From: Bacteroidetes bacterium GWF2_33_38
Lineage (GTDB): Bacteria; Bacteroidota; Bacteroidia; Bacteroidales; GWF2-33-38
Direction: 5' to 3'
Assembly: GCA_001769505.1 (NCBI GenBank)
Contig: MEOF01000050.1
Span: 1 to 64,000 of the forward strand
DNA length: 64,000 nucleotides
This document shows, piece by piece, positions 1 through 8,602 of the stretch; position 1 is the stretch's first letter, and the number at the start of each line of letters is the position of its first letter. A model generated the notes under the pieces. That model was not told the origin of the DNA. It saw nothing but the letters and a program-made list of their open reading frames with translations, and did no database searches. A program made the position numbers and the translations under genes.

Positions 1-61
1 TTTACTGCTAAACAAAGTTAGAGGCTTATTTCTAATCTTTATACTATTGGCAATTGGTATT

Positions 62-83
62 AATCAGGTGAAAACACCTGATT
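62..83. other. Stem-loop near left edge
   Basis: A perfect 9-bp inverted repeat (AATCAGGTG / CACCTGATT) surrounds an AAAA loop. No gene is visible in positions 1-130. The hairpin could end a transcript from a gene left of the window, but it lacks a clear T-run on either strand, so its role is open. Confidence 0.35.
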
Positions 84-130
84 TAGGCAGAGGAAATTTG
101 AAAATTAAATTGATACTTTTTTGAGGAGAA

Positions 131-159
131 TAAAAAAGGAGAGAATGCAAATTCTCTCC
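131..159 (-). terminator. Intrinsic terminator of the OmpA-family gene
   Basis: Read on the minus strand, GGAGAGAAT pairs perfectly with ATTCTCTCC around a 4-nt loop and is followed by six T residues (positions 137-132). It lies about 25 bp past the stop codon at 185-187, so it ends the T9SS module transcript. Confidence 0.85.
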
Positions 160-184
160 CTCAATATTTTGTAATAAGTTTTTT

Positions 185-2215
185 TTACTCTTTCACAATC
201 ACAAATTCAGTTCTTCTGTTTTTTTGATGTTCTTGTTCTGAACATTCCGATGGAATATTTTCGCTACACGCACATTTGTTTACCAAATTTGTTTCGCCAT
301 AACCTTTTCCTGAAATTCGATCGGGATTTGAAATTTTGCTTTTTATAAAATTGACCGATGCTTTTGCTCTTTTATCCGATAGGTTTTGATTGAATCCTTC
401 GTTCGAACGACAGTCGGTATATGAAGCTAATTCAACAACCATTGTTGGATATTTATTCATTGTTTTTACAATTTTGTTTAATTCAATTTCTGCATCTGGA
501 CGAATGTTGTATTTTCCAAAATCAAAATAAACATTATCGAGATTTAACCCAAATACTTTAACTAATTCGTTAACAACATTTGTTTTAAAATCAGCAACTT
601 TTTCTGCTACTATTTCGGTTATTGGTTCTTCTTTTTGAAGTAAAATTACATCTGCTGTTATAGTATATTCACTACCAAAAGTATCGAAAATACTATCTCC
701 TTCGATATATGTTTCTTTTTCTCCAACCAATTTGTACTCTTTATCAGAGTCAACAAAAAAGGTGTATGCAGCATCGTCTTTTGTAGTCATTGAATCTATT
801 AAATTGCCATTTTCGCTACTCAATGTTATAAAGGTATTTGGAATAGGATTATTGTCTTTATCTTTTGCAATACCGTTAATTTTTTTACCAAGATATAAAC
901 CTTTTAGCATATCAAAATAATAAATATCGTCGCCTCCGCTGCCATCAATTCTATTTGAAGAAAGATATCCTTTATTCATTTTATTGTTTACAATTATAGC
1001 AAAATCGTCGGATTTTGTATTTACAGGAGAGCCTGCATTAAATGTTTTTCCAAATGAATTTTCATCAAATTTTGCCATAAAAATATCTAATCCGCCTAAA
1101 CCAAAACGACCATTTGATGAGAAAAATAATATTTTATTGTTTTCTTCAAAAAAAGGAAATAATTCATCGCTTTCAGTATTTATATTATTGCCAAGGTTTT
1201 CTGGATTTTGCCATTCTCCATTAGCATTTTTAGTAATCTTATAAATATCAGCTCCTCCGTATCCACCAGCCATGTCGCTTGTAAAATACATTGTATTTCC
1301 ATCTGCTGATAAGCAAGGATGACCAACTGAGAAATCTTTATTATTAAGTACAAATGGCTCTGGTTTCGACCATTTTTTTCCGACTAAAGTGCTGAAATAA
1401 ATTTGAAGCTCAACAACTTTATCTTTGCTTTTGTCTTTTGAATGGTTTTTGGTATATGCCATAAATGTACCATCGTTACTAAAACTTGCAGGGCCGTCAT
1501 TCATTTTACTATTCATTTTACTATTAAATTTTTGAACCTTTACTAATTCGCCCGAATCTACATCGGCAATAAATAAATCCCAAAAAGGTTTTCCAGTCCA
1601 ATTGTATTTTCTATCAATCATTTTTGTGTTTGAACGGCTCGACGAAAATACAATTTTCTCATTGTAATATGTAGTCCCAAAATCCTCTGCGTTTGTATTC
1701 ATCATCAAATGTTCAACTTTAAAGATTTCGTCGTTGGTTCGCAAATTTTCAAATTTGTATAAATTGTTTTTGTAATCAATTGCACGCAAATCGTTAGGTT
1801 TGAGTTCGCTAAATTTTTGCATATATATAATTGCTTCGACATATTTTCCGTTTGCTTTCAAAATCATTGAATAGTTGAAATAGTCTTCGGGTAAAATCCC
1901 AGATATATTTATAAAATTTGCATAAACTTCTTCGGCTTCAATGTTTTTATTTAAGTTAGAATAACTTTTTGCCAATTGGCGTTGACCGTCAATTGTTAGC
2001 AATTCAGAACGATTATAGGCTTTTACAGCCTTATCATATGAATATCGAAAAGTGTATTTATCGCCTTTCATTTCTTTGTTAGATTTTGCAATGGCGTTGG
2101 ATTCCATACTCAAATGAACAATTTCAGGTGAAATTTCAGGATTTAATTTTTCTTGTGCATTTAGATTCGTGAAAACTCCGAAAAATATGGCTACGGGAAT
2201 TATTAATTTTTTCAT
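185..2215 (-). CDS. PorE-like OmpA-family protein (TPR, beta-propeller, OmpA domain)
   Basis: This is an exported periplasmic/outer-membrane-associated protein likely to tether a secretion complex to peptidoglycan. Visible order: signal peptide (MKKLIIPVAIFFGVFTNLNAQ), an N-terminal TPR-like helical part, WD40/PD40-like propeller repeats (for example FSNDGTFMAYT, LSADGNTMYFTSD), a carboxypeptidase-regulatory-like beta domain, and a C-terminal OmpA peptidoglycan-binding domain (ASYTDCRSNEGFNQNLSDKRA). This architecture is that of PorE and related type IX secretion accessory proteins. The start was set at 2213-2215 because the longer frame reads through a C-rich intergenic repeat and would put about 11 residues before the signal peptide. 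It is the last gene of the 8.1-0.2 kb module, behind a PorP-like gene and a type B T9SS substrate. Confidence 0.85.
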   Translation of the reverse strand: MKKLIIPVAIFFGVFTNLNAQEKLNPEISPEIVHLSMESNAIAKSNKEMKGDKYTFRYSYDKAVKAYNRSELLTIDGQRQLAKSYSNLNKNIEAEEVYANFINISGILPEDYFNYSMILKANGKYVEAIIYMQKFSELKPNDLRAIDYKNNLYKFENLRTNDEIFKVEHLMMNTNAEDFGTTYYNEKIVFSSSRSNTKMIDRKYNWTGKPFWDLFIADVDSGELVKVQKFNSKMNSKMNDGPASFSNDGTFMAYTKNHSKDKSKDKVVELQIYFSTLVGKKWSKPEPFVLNNKDFSVGHPCLSADGNTMYFTSDMAGGYGGADIYKITKNANGEWQNPENLGNNINTESDELFPFFEENNKILFFSSNGRFGLGGLDIFMAKFDENSFGKTFNAGSPVNTKSDDFAIIVNNKMNKGYLSSNRIDGSGGDDIYYFDMLKGLYLGKKINGIAKDKDNNPIPNTFITLSSENGNLIDSMTTKDDAAYTFFVDSDKEYKLVGEKETYIEGDSIFDTFGSEYTITADVILLQKEEPITEIVAEKVADFKTNVVNELVKVFGLNLDNVYFDFGKYNIRPDAEIELNKIVKTMNKYPTMVVELASYTDCRSNEGFNQNLSDKRAKASVNFIKSKISNPDRISGKGYGETNLVNKCACSENIPSECSEQEHQKNRRTEFVIVKE

Positions 2216-2230
2216 AATGTTATGTTTTTT

Positions 2231-2266
2231 TAGCCCCCAAGCCCCCAAAGGGGGTTTGAAGAAATT
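2231..2266. repeat. C-rich intergenic repeat
   Basis: The sequence AGCCCCCAAGCCCCCAAAGG followed by GGGTTT is an imperfect inverted repeat directly upstream of the OmpA-family start. It resembles the C-run/G-run elements at 2296-2355 and 3406-3460 and looks like a dispersed intergenic repeat, not coding sequence. Confidence 0.5.
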
Positions 2267-2295
2267 GTTTTTATATTGATTGTCCGTTAACTTTT

Positions 2296-2355
2296 GAAAT
2301 CCCCCTTGCCCCCTTTAAAATGGGGATTTTAAGCAGAATTTCAATCTTTTAATCT
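2296..2355. repeat. Intergenic CCCCC/GGGGG palindromic repeat, copy 1
   Basis: AAATCCCCCTTGCCCCCTTT is followed by a complementary GGGGATTT arm and the tail AGCAGAATTTCAAT. The same arrangement, tail included, recurs at 3406-3460. Two copies in the two adjacent intergenic gaps of one gene module mark a REP-like dispersed element able to fold into a hairpin in RNA. Confidence 0.6.
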
Positions 2356-2363
2356 TCCTGTAA

Positions 2364-2383
2364 GGACGTTTCGCGAAACGTCC
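2364..2383. repeat. Perfect 20-bp palindrome
   Basis: GGACGTTTCGCGAAACGTCC is fully self-complementary with no spacer. It sits between the PorP-like and OmpA-family genes, next to repeat copy 1. It could be a dispersed intergenic palindrome or a dimeric protein site. No second copy was seen in the window. Confidence 0.7.
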
Positions 2384-2399
2384 CTACGGTATATCCAAT

Positions 2400-3329
2400 T
2401 TAAAAATATCTTGGTGAATGAATTTGTTTTTTGCTTGAGAAAATAAAATCGTAACGTAAAACCAATTCGTGACTACCTTGATTGTAGGTTGAAGTTTTTA
2501 ATCCGTAAGACCAATCGTAAGAATATCCCAAATGTAATTGGTTTGTGATGTCAAATCCAACCAAAACGCCAACTGCATCGCCCGTTCGAACCATTGCTCC
2601 AAGCAATAATCGTTGCATAATTATAAACGAAGCGGTAAAATCGGCTTCAATTGGTGCAGCATAAGTTACTTTTACTAAAGTTGTTGGTTTAAATGATACG
2701 TTTTCTGATAATTTCAACATTGTTCCTGCAATTAAAAAGTAGTGTCGTTGTTCTTTTCCGAGCAAATCGCTACCTGTTTCGGTATATGTGCTTTGAACTA
2801 AATTGGGAGTTGAAATTCCAACATACATTCGTTCACGTGAATAATATGCACCAAAACCAAAATTTGGTGTAATTCTATTATCAATATTGTTTTGAAACGA
2901 TGGATCAACATCAACATCTAAACCAACTGAATTCAAATCGGCTTGAAAAATATTTGCTCCTGCACTTAATCCGAAAGCTAATTTTGATTTTTCTGAAATC
3001 TGCATTCTGTAAGCAAAATCGGCAACCAATGTTGTGTTGTTTGTTGGTCCAATTTTATCGTTTGTAACGGATAAACCTAAACCAATATGTTTGTTATTTA
3101 TTGGCGTGTGCAAGGTTAAAGTTTGAGTTAAAGGTGCGTCATTGTAGCCAACCCACTGCGAACGATGAAGTGCGGTTACCGTTAAAGCATCTCTACTTCC
3201 AGCATAAGCCGGATTTATCGACAATGTATTGTACATATAATGCGTGTACATTGGATTTTGTTGTGCGTAATTAGTTAAACTCCAGATGCTTAAAGTTGTA
3301 ACTAATATTATTTTATTTAATGTTTTCAT
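2400..3329 (-). CDS. PorP/SprF-family type IX secretion outer-membrane protein
   Basis: A 309-residue protein with signal peptide (cleavage near SLTNYA-QQ). The mature start QNPMYTHYMYNTLSINPAYAGS is the hallmark of the PorP/SprF family, followed by amphipathic beta strands expected of an outer-membrane barrel. Family members act as dedicated outer-membrane partners of T9SS substrates with type B (gliding-motility-associated) sorting tails. Here the gene lies directly downstream of such a substrate (3508-7311) and upstream of a PorE-like protein, the usual arrangement. Family identity is secure. That it serves this particular substrate is inferred from adjacency. Confidence 0.9.
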   Translation of the reverse strand: MKTLNKIILVTTLSIWSLTNYAQQNPMYTHYMYNTLSINPAYAGSRDALTVTALHRSQWVGYNDAPLTQTLTLHTPINNKHIGLGLSVTNDKIGPTNNTTLVADFAYRMQISEKSKLAFGLSAGANIFQADLNSVGLDVDVDPSFQNNIDNRITPNFGFGAYYSRERMYVGISTPNLVQSTYTETGSDLLGKEQRHYFLIAGTMLKLSENVSFKPTTLVKVTYAAPIEADFTASFIIMQRLLLGAMVRTGDAVGVLVGFDITNQLHLGYSYDWSYGLKTSTYNQGSHELVLRYDFIFSSKKQIHSPRYF

Positions 3330-3405
3330 TTTGTTTTTTATTAATGATTAATTTTTGGTTCTATTTTTATTTGTCATTTCGAATTTCTTACGAGAAATCT
3401 GTTTT

Positions 3406-3460
3406 TGAAATCCCCCTTATCCCCTTTGAAAGGGGGATTTTGGGCAGAATTTCAATTTTT
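3406..3460. repeat. Intergenic CCCCC/GGGGG palindromic repeat, copy 2
   Basis: Second copy of the element at 2296-2355: AAATCCCCCTTATCCCCTTT, then a GGGGGATTTT arm and the tail GGGCAGAATTTCAAT. It is followed by low-complexity T/A/C text built on TTTTAATCTT units (to 3506). Just before it (3372-3400) lies a GTCATTTCGA...GAGAAATCT half-element related to 8351-8520. Confidence 0.6.
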
Positions 3461-3507
3461 AATCTTTTAATCTTCTAATTTTCTAATCTTTTAATCTTTC
3501 AATCTAA

Positions 3508-6500
3508 TTATCGATTTAAATAAATTGTTCCTTTATAAACATCAGAACCATCGCCTAAATCAAGAACATAGAAGTAAGTTGCAACAGGCAATTCGTCGCC
3601 ACCAATTGTAATTCCAAGTGTTGATTTTCCATCCCAAGTATTTTGATAATTATTCGCTTCGAACACTTTATTTCCCCAACGGTTGAAGATTACAAATTTG
3701 TTTGATGTAAAGTTTTCAATTCCTGTGATTACAAATAAATCGTTTATGTTATCACCATTTGGAGAAAATCCTTCAGGAATATAAAAATCAACGAATAAAC
3801 ATTTGTTCACCACAAACATAAAAGTTGTTGGTTCTGAAATACATCCAGCAAGAGAAATAACCAATGAATAATCACCCATATCTGCGATTGAAGCTGAATT
3901 TATTATTGAATTTTGCTCAGAAGACAAATATCCGTTTGGTCCTGTCCAAGAATAAGTTGCACCTAAAATAGTTTCGGCATTCAAATTCATTGTTTCATCA
4001 ACACAAACAGGCGAGTTACTACTTGCAACTGCAATTGGTAAAGCAGTCATTGATATTTGTGTTACAATTACACTATCGCAACCATTGATTGAAGAAAGCG
4101 TATCATTATAATTTCCTACAATTGTGTAAGTGTTTCCGTTAAAAACGTATGAACTTCCTTCGCAAATTGTTTGTGGATTGTTAGTTGAAGTTGTTAAATT
4201 TACTGAAAGTTGAGTTACAATAATACTGTCGCAACCATTTACAGAAATTAAAGTATCGTTATAAATTCCTGCAATAAAGTAAGAATGTCCATTGATATTA
4301 TAACTTTTACTGTTACAAATTGTTTGTGGATTATTGGTAGTAGTTGTTAAAGTTACTAAGAGCTGAGTTACAATTACACTGTCGCAACCGTTTACAGAAG
4401 TTAGAGTATCGTTGTAATCTCCTGCAATTGAGTAAGTATTTCCATTGAAAACGTATGAGCTTCCTTCACAAATCGTTTGTGGATTGTTGGTTGAAGTTGT
4501 TAAATTTACTGAAAGTTGAGTTACAATTACACTGTCGCAAGCATTTACAGAAGTTAGAGTATCGTTGTAATTACCTGCAATTGTGTAAGTATTTCCGTTA
4601 AAAACATACGAACTTCCTTCACAAATCGTTTGTGGATTGTTGGTAGTAGTTGTTAATGTTACTAAAAGTTGTGTTACAATTACACTGTCGCATCCGTTTA
4701 TAGAAGTTAATGTATCGTTGTAATCTCCTGCAATTGTGTATGTATTTCCAATGAAAACGTACGAACTTCCTTCACAAATCGTTTGTGGATTGTTGGTAGT
4801 AGTTGTTAATGTTACTAAAAGTTGTGTTACAATTACACTGTCGCATCCGTTTATAGAAGTTAATGTATCGTTGTAATCTCCTGCAATTGTGTATGTATTT
4901 CCAATGAAAACGTACGAACTTCCTTCACAAATTGTTTGTGGATTGTTGGTAGTAGTTGTTAATGTTACTAAAAGTTGTGTTACAATTACACTGTCGCATC
5001 CGTTTATAGAAGTTAATGTATCGTTGTAATCACCTGCAATTGTGTAAGTATTTCCATTGAAAACGTACGAACTTCCTTCACAAATTGTTTGTGGATTGTC
5101 GGTAGTAGTTGTTAAAGTTACCAAAAGTTGTGTTACAATTACACTGTCGCATCCATTTACAGAAGTTAGAGTATCGTTGTAATCTCCTGCTAAAGTGTAT
5201 GTATTTCCATTGAAAACGTACGAACTTCCTTCACAAATCGTTTGTGGATTGTTGGTTGAACTTGTTAAAGTTACTAAGAGCTGAGTTACAATTACACTGT
5301 CGCAACCATTTATAGAAGTTAATGTATCGTTGTAATCTCCTGCTAAAGTGTATGTATTTCCGTTGAAAACATATGAACTTCCTTCACAAATTGTTTGTGG
5401 ATTATTGGTTGTAGTTGCTCCTAATAAAAGTGAAACGTTTATTGAAGTTACTATTGATGCACAATCGCCAGTTACAACAACATTATAGAATGAAGAAGTA
5501 TCAGAAATTGCCACATTATTTATTTCTAACATATTTGTCTGTGAACCCGAAATGTTTCCGCCTTCAATTAAATCAACTAAGCCATTTCTCCATTGGTATG
5601 AAAGCCCTGTTCCTGTTGCGTTTATAGAGAAGTTAACTAAACCACCAACACAACTTGTTTGATTTTCTGGTTCTGTTATAATTATTGCTTCACTATTCAG
5701 AGTTAAAGAAACAAAATCTGAAATCTGATCAGGATTTCCATTAATTACAACATTGTAATTTGAAGCTGTATCAGCAATACTTACAGGAAAAATAATAAGT
5801 GTATCGTTTGTTGCACCCGAAATATTTCCACCATCAACTAAGTTTACCGTACCTTTTCTCCATTGATATGTAATTCCTGTGCCTGAAGCCGAAACAATAA
5901 ACATTGCACTATCGCCAACACAAGCCGATGTATCGTTTGGTTGAATATCAATTCCTGTTGGAGGAATTCCACAGCCAGGAGGTGTATTTAATATGATTGC
6001 GAATGTGTGTAATTCTCCATCAACAACTAATGCACGTCCGTTTAATTCAACTCCAGTTAATAAATTTAAAGCTCCGTAAGCAATAATTGTTCCGTTGAAA
6101 ATAGAATAATCGCCAATGCTAACCGCTCCGTCAATTTTCCAAAAAATATTTTCGGGTTTTGCTCCATTCATTAATATTACTCTTGAATTTACGCTTGTTT
6201 CAAATGCCCCATTCACTTTTATAACAAACACAGCATTTTCATCGCCTAAAGCGTCTAAATAAAGCGAATCGGTAAAAGTTACCGCCGCTTTCATTATGTA
6301 AGTGTGAGGAGTTAAAACTAAATTGTGTCCAAATTGAGGTGGATACAACAATTCGATATCTTCAGGCATTAAATTAATTTCGTTATAAACATCTAATAAA
6401 TCAGATGAACCTAATGATGTAAAACCATCCATAGAATATTGAGCTCCAGTAATTTTCAACGGGTCAAAACCCGTAACCGCACCGCTATTGTTTCCAAGAT

Positions 6501-7311
6501 TTCCACCGCCATTTATGAACGATTGACTATCATCGGTAAATGCTCCAATTGAAGTAAATAATGCAAAACACGCAGTTGAATTTAATGAAGGTGCGATTGG
6601 ACCTGTTAAATTTGGACTTCCGCAACCAATAGGTGTGTTTATAGTTACTCCGTTTGTAAGAATTGCTCCGTTTATGGTTAATGCTCGTCCCTCGAGAGTG
6701 TCGTTGCTATTCATCGAAATTGCACCGCCCGAAACTATGGTTCCTCTCATTGTTGTTCCTGCTCCAAAATCTACAGCACCATTGAGTTTCCAAAAAACAT
6801 TACAAGCTTTTGCTCCGTTTATTAAAATAACTTTTGAATTTGCACTTGTACTAAAAGCCAATGCCGTTTTGAAAATAAATAATGCATTTTCGTTGCCTTG
6901 AGCATCTAAAACAAGATTTAAATTTAATGATGCAACTCCAGGCATAAGATAAATTCCCGCTTTAAGCGTATCACCATTTCCAATTACAAGTCCAATTGTA
7001 CTATCAGGAATGCTAGCTTCTAAAAAATTTGATGCAAGAAGTAAATCTGCAGCACATTGCGAGCTAAGTGCATCGGCAGCGTATGTCATAACTCCATTTA
7101 CGTTTCCGAAACCAGAAACAATTCCACTGTTTGTTCCGACATTTCCAGTAATTTTGGTTAAAAAACCAGTCCCTGAATTTGTTACAGCTCCAACCGATGT
7201 AAAAAGAGCATAATCAGCAGATGTTCCCATATCAGGAGCCTGAGCATAATTTAACGTTGGTATTAAAAACAGTATAACTGCTATTAATAAATTAAATCGT
7301 TTTGTTTTCAT
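3508..7311 (-). CDS. Giant T9SS-secreted adhesin: two DUF3494 domains, Ig-like domains, nine 51-aa repeats, type B sorting tail
   Basis: A 1267-residue surface protein. After a signal peptide (MKTKRFNLLIAVILFLIPTLNYA) come two ice-binding-like DUF3494 domains (about 30-230 and 243-445; motif ALFTSxGAxTxxG), two Ig-like domains (about 450-630), nine near-identical 51-residue repeats (about 630-1088; each NNPQTIC...NGCDSVIVTQ with two cysteines), another Ig/PKD-like domain, and a C-terminal gliding-motility-associated type B sorting domain (1173-1267; FSPNGDNINDLF, IFNRWGNKVFE, W-DGK, GTIYL). DUF3494 domains bind ice or act as adhesins in cold-adapted microbes. The tail directs T9SS export, probably with the adjacent PorP/SprF protein. 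It follows the DUF3494 lipoprotein gene by 26 bp, so co-transcription is likely. Confidence 0.88.
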   Translation of the reverse strand: MKTKRFNLLIAVILFLIPTLNYAQAPDMGTSADYALFTSVGAVTNSGTGFLTKITGNVGTNSGIVSGFGNVNGVMTYAADALSSQCAADLLLASNFLEASIPDSTIGLVIGNGDTLKAGIYLMPGVASLNLNLVLDAQGNENALFIFKTALAFSTSANSKVILINGAKACNVFWKLNGAVDFGAGTTMRGTIVSGGAISMNSNDTLEGRALTINGAILTNGVTINTPIGCGSPNLTGPIAPSLNSTACFALFTSIGAFTDDSQSFINGGGNLGNNSGAVTGFDPLKITGAQYSMDGFTSLGSSDLLDVYNEINLMPEDIELLYPPQFGHNLVLTPHTYIMKAAVTFTDSLYLDALGDENAVFVIKVNGAFETSVNSRVILMNGAKPENIFWKIDGAVSIGDYSIFNGTIIAYGALNLLTGVELNGRALVVDGELHTFAIILNTPPGCGIPPTGIDIQPNDTSACVGDSAMFIVSASGTGITYQWRKGTVNLVDGGNISGATNDTLIIFPVSIADTASNYNVVINGNPDQISDFVSLTLNSEAIIITEPENQTSCVGGLVNFSINATGTGLSYQWRNGLVDLIEGGNISGSQTNMLEINNVAISDTSSFYNVVVTGDCASIVTSINVSLLLGATTTNNPQTICEGSSYVFNGNTYTLAGDYNDTLTSINGCDSVIVTQLLVTLTSSTNNPQTICEGSSYVFNGNTYTLAGDYNDTLTSVNGCDSVIVTQLLVTLTTTTDNPQTICEGSSYVFNGNTYTIAGDYNDTLTSINGCDSVIVTQLLVTLTTTTNNPQTICEGSSYVFIGNTYTIAGDYNDTLTSINGCDSVIVTQLLVTLTTTTNNPQTICEGSSYVFIGNTYTIAGDYNDTLTSINGCDSVIVTQLLVTLTTTTNNPQTICEGSSYVFNGNTYTIAGNYNDTLTSVNACDSVIVTQLSVNLTTSTNNPQTICEGSSYVFNGNTYSIAGDYNDTLTSVNGCDSVIVTQLLVTLTTTTNNPQTICNSKSYNINGHSYFIAGIYNDTLISVNGCDSIIVTQLSVNLTTSTNNPQTICEGSSYVFNGNTYTIVGNYNDTLSSINGCDSVIVTQISMTALPIAVASSNSPVCVDETMNLNAETILGATYSWTGPNGYLSSEQNSIINSASIADMGDYSLVISLAGCISEPTTFMFVVNKCLFVDFYIPEGFSPNGDNINDLFVITGIENFTSNKFVIFNRWGNKVFEANNYQNTWDGKSTLGITIGGDELPVATYFYVLDLGDGSDVYKGTIYLNR
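4045..5420 (-). repeat. Nine tandem 153-bp in-frame repeats
   Basis: Within the adhesin gene, a 153-bp unit (51 codons) is repeated nine times without spacers. The fourth and fifth protein-order copies (about 4660-4960) are almost identical in DNA: one base difference (AATCG versus AATTG) was found on reading. This points to recent duplication or gene conversion. The eighth copy (about 4210-4340) is the most divergent, with NSKSYNINGHSY in place of EGSSYVFNGNTY. Copy number is likely to vary between strains and the region is prone to misassembly. Confidence 0.92.
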
Positions 7312-7337
7312 ATTTTATATTATTTAATTGTTATTTT

Positions 7338-8075
7338 TTACTGTTTTTCGATTGTATTTCCTGCCATAACAACTGCACCAGTTCTTGCGAAAGCTCTGCC
7401 GTGAAGTATTGCTCCGGTATTGAATGTAATAGATTGCATTGCTAGTATTATTCCTTTAAATACAGATGTAGTTCCAAAAGTTGCCGAGCTGCCTACTTGC
7501 CAAAAAATATTTGATGATTTTGCTCCTCCACTTAAAATAACCTGACGCCCTGATGTGACGGTAAGTGTAGATGCTATTTGAATAATAAAAATAGCATTTT
7601 CGTTGCTTTTAGCATCAAAAGTGAGATCGCCCGAAGAAATTGCTAACGATGAAGTTGATTTATAAAGTCCAGGGGTCAACGTAAGTCCACCAATATTGCC
7701 CGACAATGTTACGATATCAAAGCAAGTACGTCCCGCTGCATCGTTATATGCTGTGGTTAAATCAAGTTTTGCTTGATTTGCAATTTCATTATTAATTTGT
7801 AAAGTTCCGTTTAGAATTCCTGGAGGAATTCCACTAACAGAAGAACCAGGACTTAATCCTATATCTCCCGTTATAATTGTTATTCCAGTGTTATTAATTG
7901 CAGAACCAGCAAGAATTGCAAAACTTGAAGTTCCAGTAAGCGGAATTTGCGGTTGCGACGTTGTTTGAATTGGAATTAGAATTGGATTTACAATGTAAAT
8001 ATCGTCCTTTTTGCATCCATGAAATATAACAAGCGACAATAATGCTAGAAGTGTTAGTAGTTTTTTTGTTTTCAT
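7338..8075 (-). CDS. DUF3494 ice-binding-like lipoprotein
   Basis: About 245 residues. A lipoprotein signal peptide ends in IFHGC-KKDD, so the mature protein should be a lipid-anchored envelope protein. The rest is a single DUF3494 domain (SFAILAGSAINNTGITIITGDIG, TPGLYKSTSSLAI, GAILHGRAFARTGAV), an ice-binding-like beta-solenoid fold. The start was moved to the ATG at 8073-8075 because the longer frame would place 13 charged residues before the signal peptide. Its domain matches the two at the N-terminus of the downstream adhesin. A conserved 69-nt promoter module (8119-8187) precedes it, so it probably leads the T9SS module transcript. Confidence 0.87.
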   Translation of the reverse strand: MKTKKLLTLLALLSLVIFHGCKKDDIYIVNPILIPIQTTSQPQIPLTGTSSFAILAGSAINNTGITIITGDIGLSPGSSVSGIPPGILNGTLQINNEIANQAKLDLTTAYNDAAGRTCFDIVTLSGNIGGLTLTPGLYKSTSSLAISSGDLTFDAKSNENAIFIIQIASTLTVTSGRQVILSGGAKSSNIFWQVGSSATFGTTSVFKGIILAMQSITFNTGAILHGRAFARTGAVVMAGNTIEKQ

Positions 8076-8118
8076 TTTGATTTTTTTTGATTTATAATTT
8101 GGAATAAAATTCACGTTA

Positions 8119-8187
8119 CAAAGGTGAGCCTAGATGAGCTGGAATGTGTTACACAAATTTTGAATTAAGTTGTAACATTCACACATT
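8119..8187 (-). promoter_or_regulatory. 69-nt promoter module, copy A
   Basis: In gene direction this runs from AATGTGTGAAT through TACAAC and TGTAAC to CACCTTTG, which ends 43 bp before the lipoprotein start. The other three copies in the window have the same total length, 69 nt. Invariant parts are AATGT-TGAAT, a T-TAA block at module positions 35-39 and CTTTG at 65-69. CTTTG fits the end of a Bacteroidota -7 element. The T-TAA block lies where -33 is expected. AATGTRTGAAT would be an upstream activator site. Confidence 0.7.
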
Positions 8188-8350
8188 GGAAAGTGAAAAA
8201 CTAAAAGTGAAAAGTGAAGAAAATGAAATGATTTGGTAATTTGAAAATGTGCTAATTGAAGATTACTAATTGCTAATTGCCTTTCAACTTTATGAACTAA
8301 CAAAAGGCAAGAAGCAATCTCAAATGGGTTGGCACAGAACTTTATTAATT

Positions 8351-8520
8351 GTCATTTCGAGGGAAGTGAAACGACGAGAAATCTAAATTGAAATTGGGCT
8401 GTCATTTTGAAATGAGGGATAGCGATTGAGAAATCTATAGCAATTAAAGAATAGAGATTTCTCGCAGGAAACTCGAAATGACAAAAAGGAAAGAGATTTC
8501 TCACTTACGTTCGAAATGAC
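8351..8520. repeat. Dispersed GTCATTTCGA/TCGAAATGAC inverted-repeat element
   Basis: GTCATTTCGAGGGAAGTGAA and GAGAAATCT on the left are mirrored by AGAGATTTCTC and TCGAAATGAC on the right, with a nested second pair between them. It fills most of the 8188-8602 gap, which has no convincing gene. The rest of the gap is low-complexity text of the GCTAATTGAAGATTACTAATTG type. A half copy lies at 3372-3400. Confidence 0.6.
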
Positions 8521-8602
8521 AGCCAAATTCAGCATTTTATTTGTCAGGGTAGGAAGTTGATCATATTTTAAAATCTCGTAAATCTATAAATATAAATCGT
8601 GT

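Noticed and set aside
2216..2248. N-terminal extension of the OmpA-family protein (MGAWGLKKHNI)
   Set aside because: Encoded by a dispersed C-rich repeat and would bury the signal peptide; the ATG at 2213-2215 is better.
4045..5420. Regular repeats that could be taken for a CRISPR array
   Set aside because: The period is 153 bp, in frame, without unique spacers; these are protein repeats.
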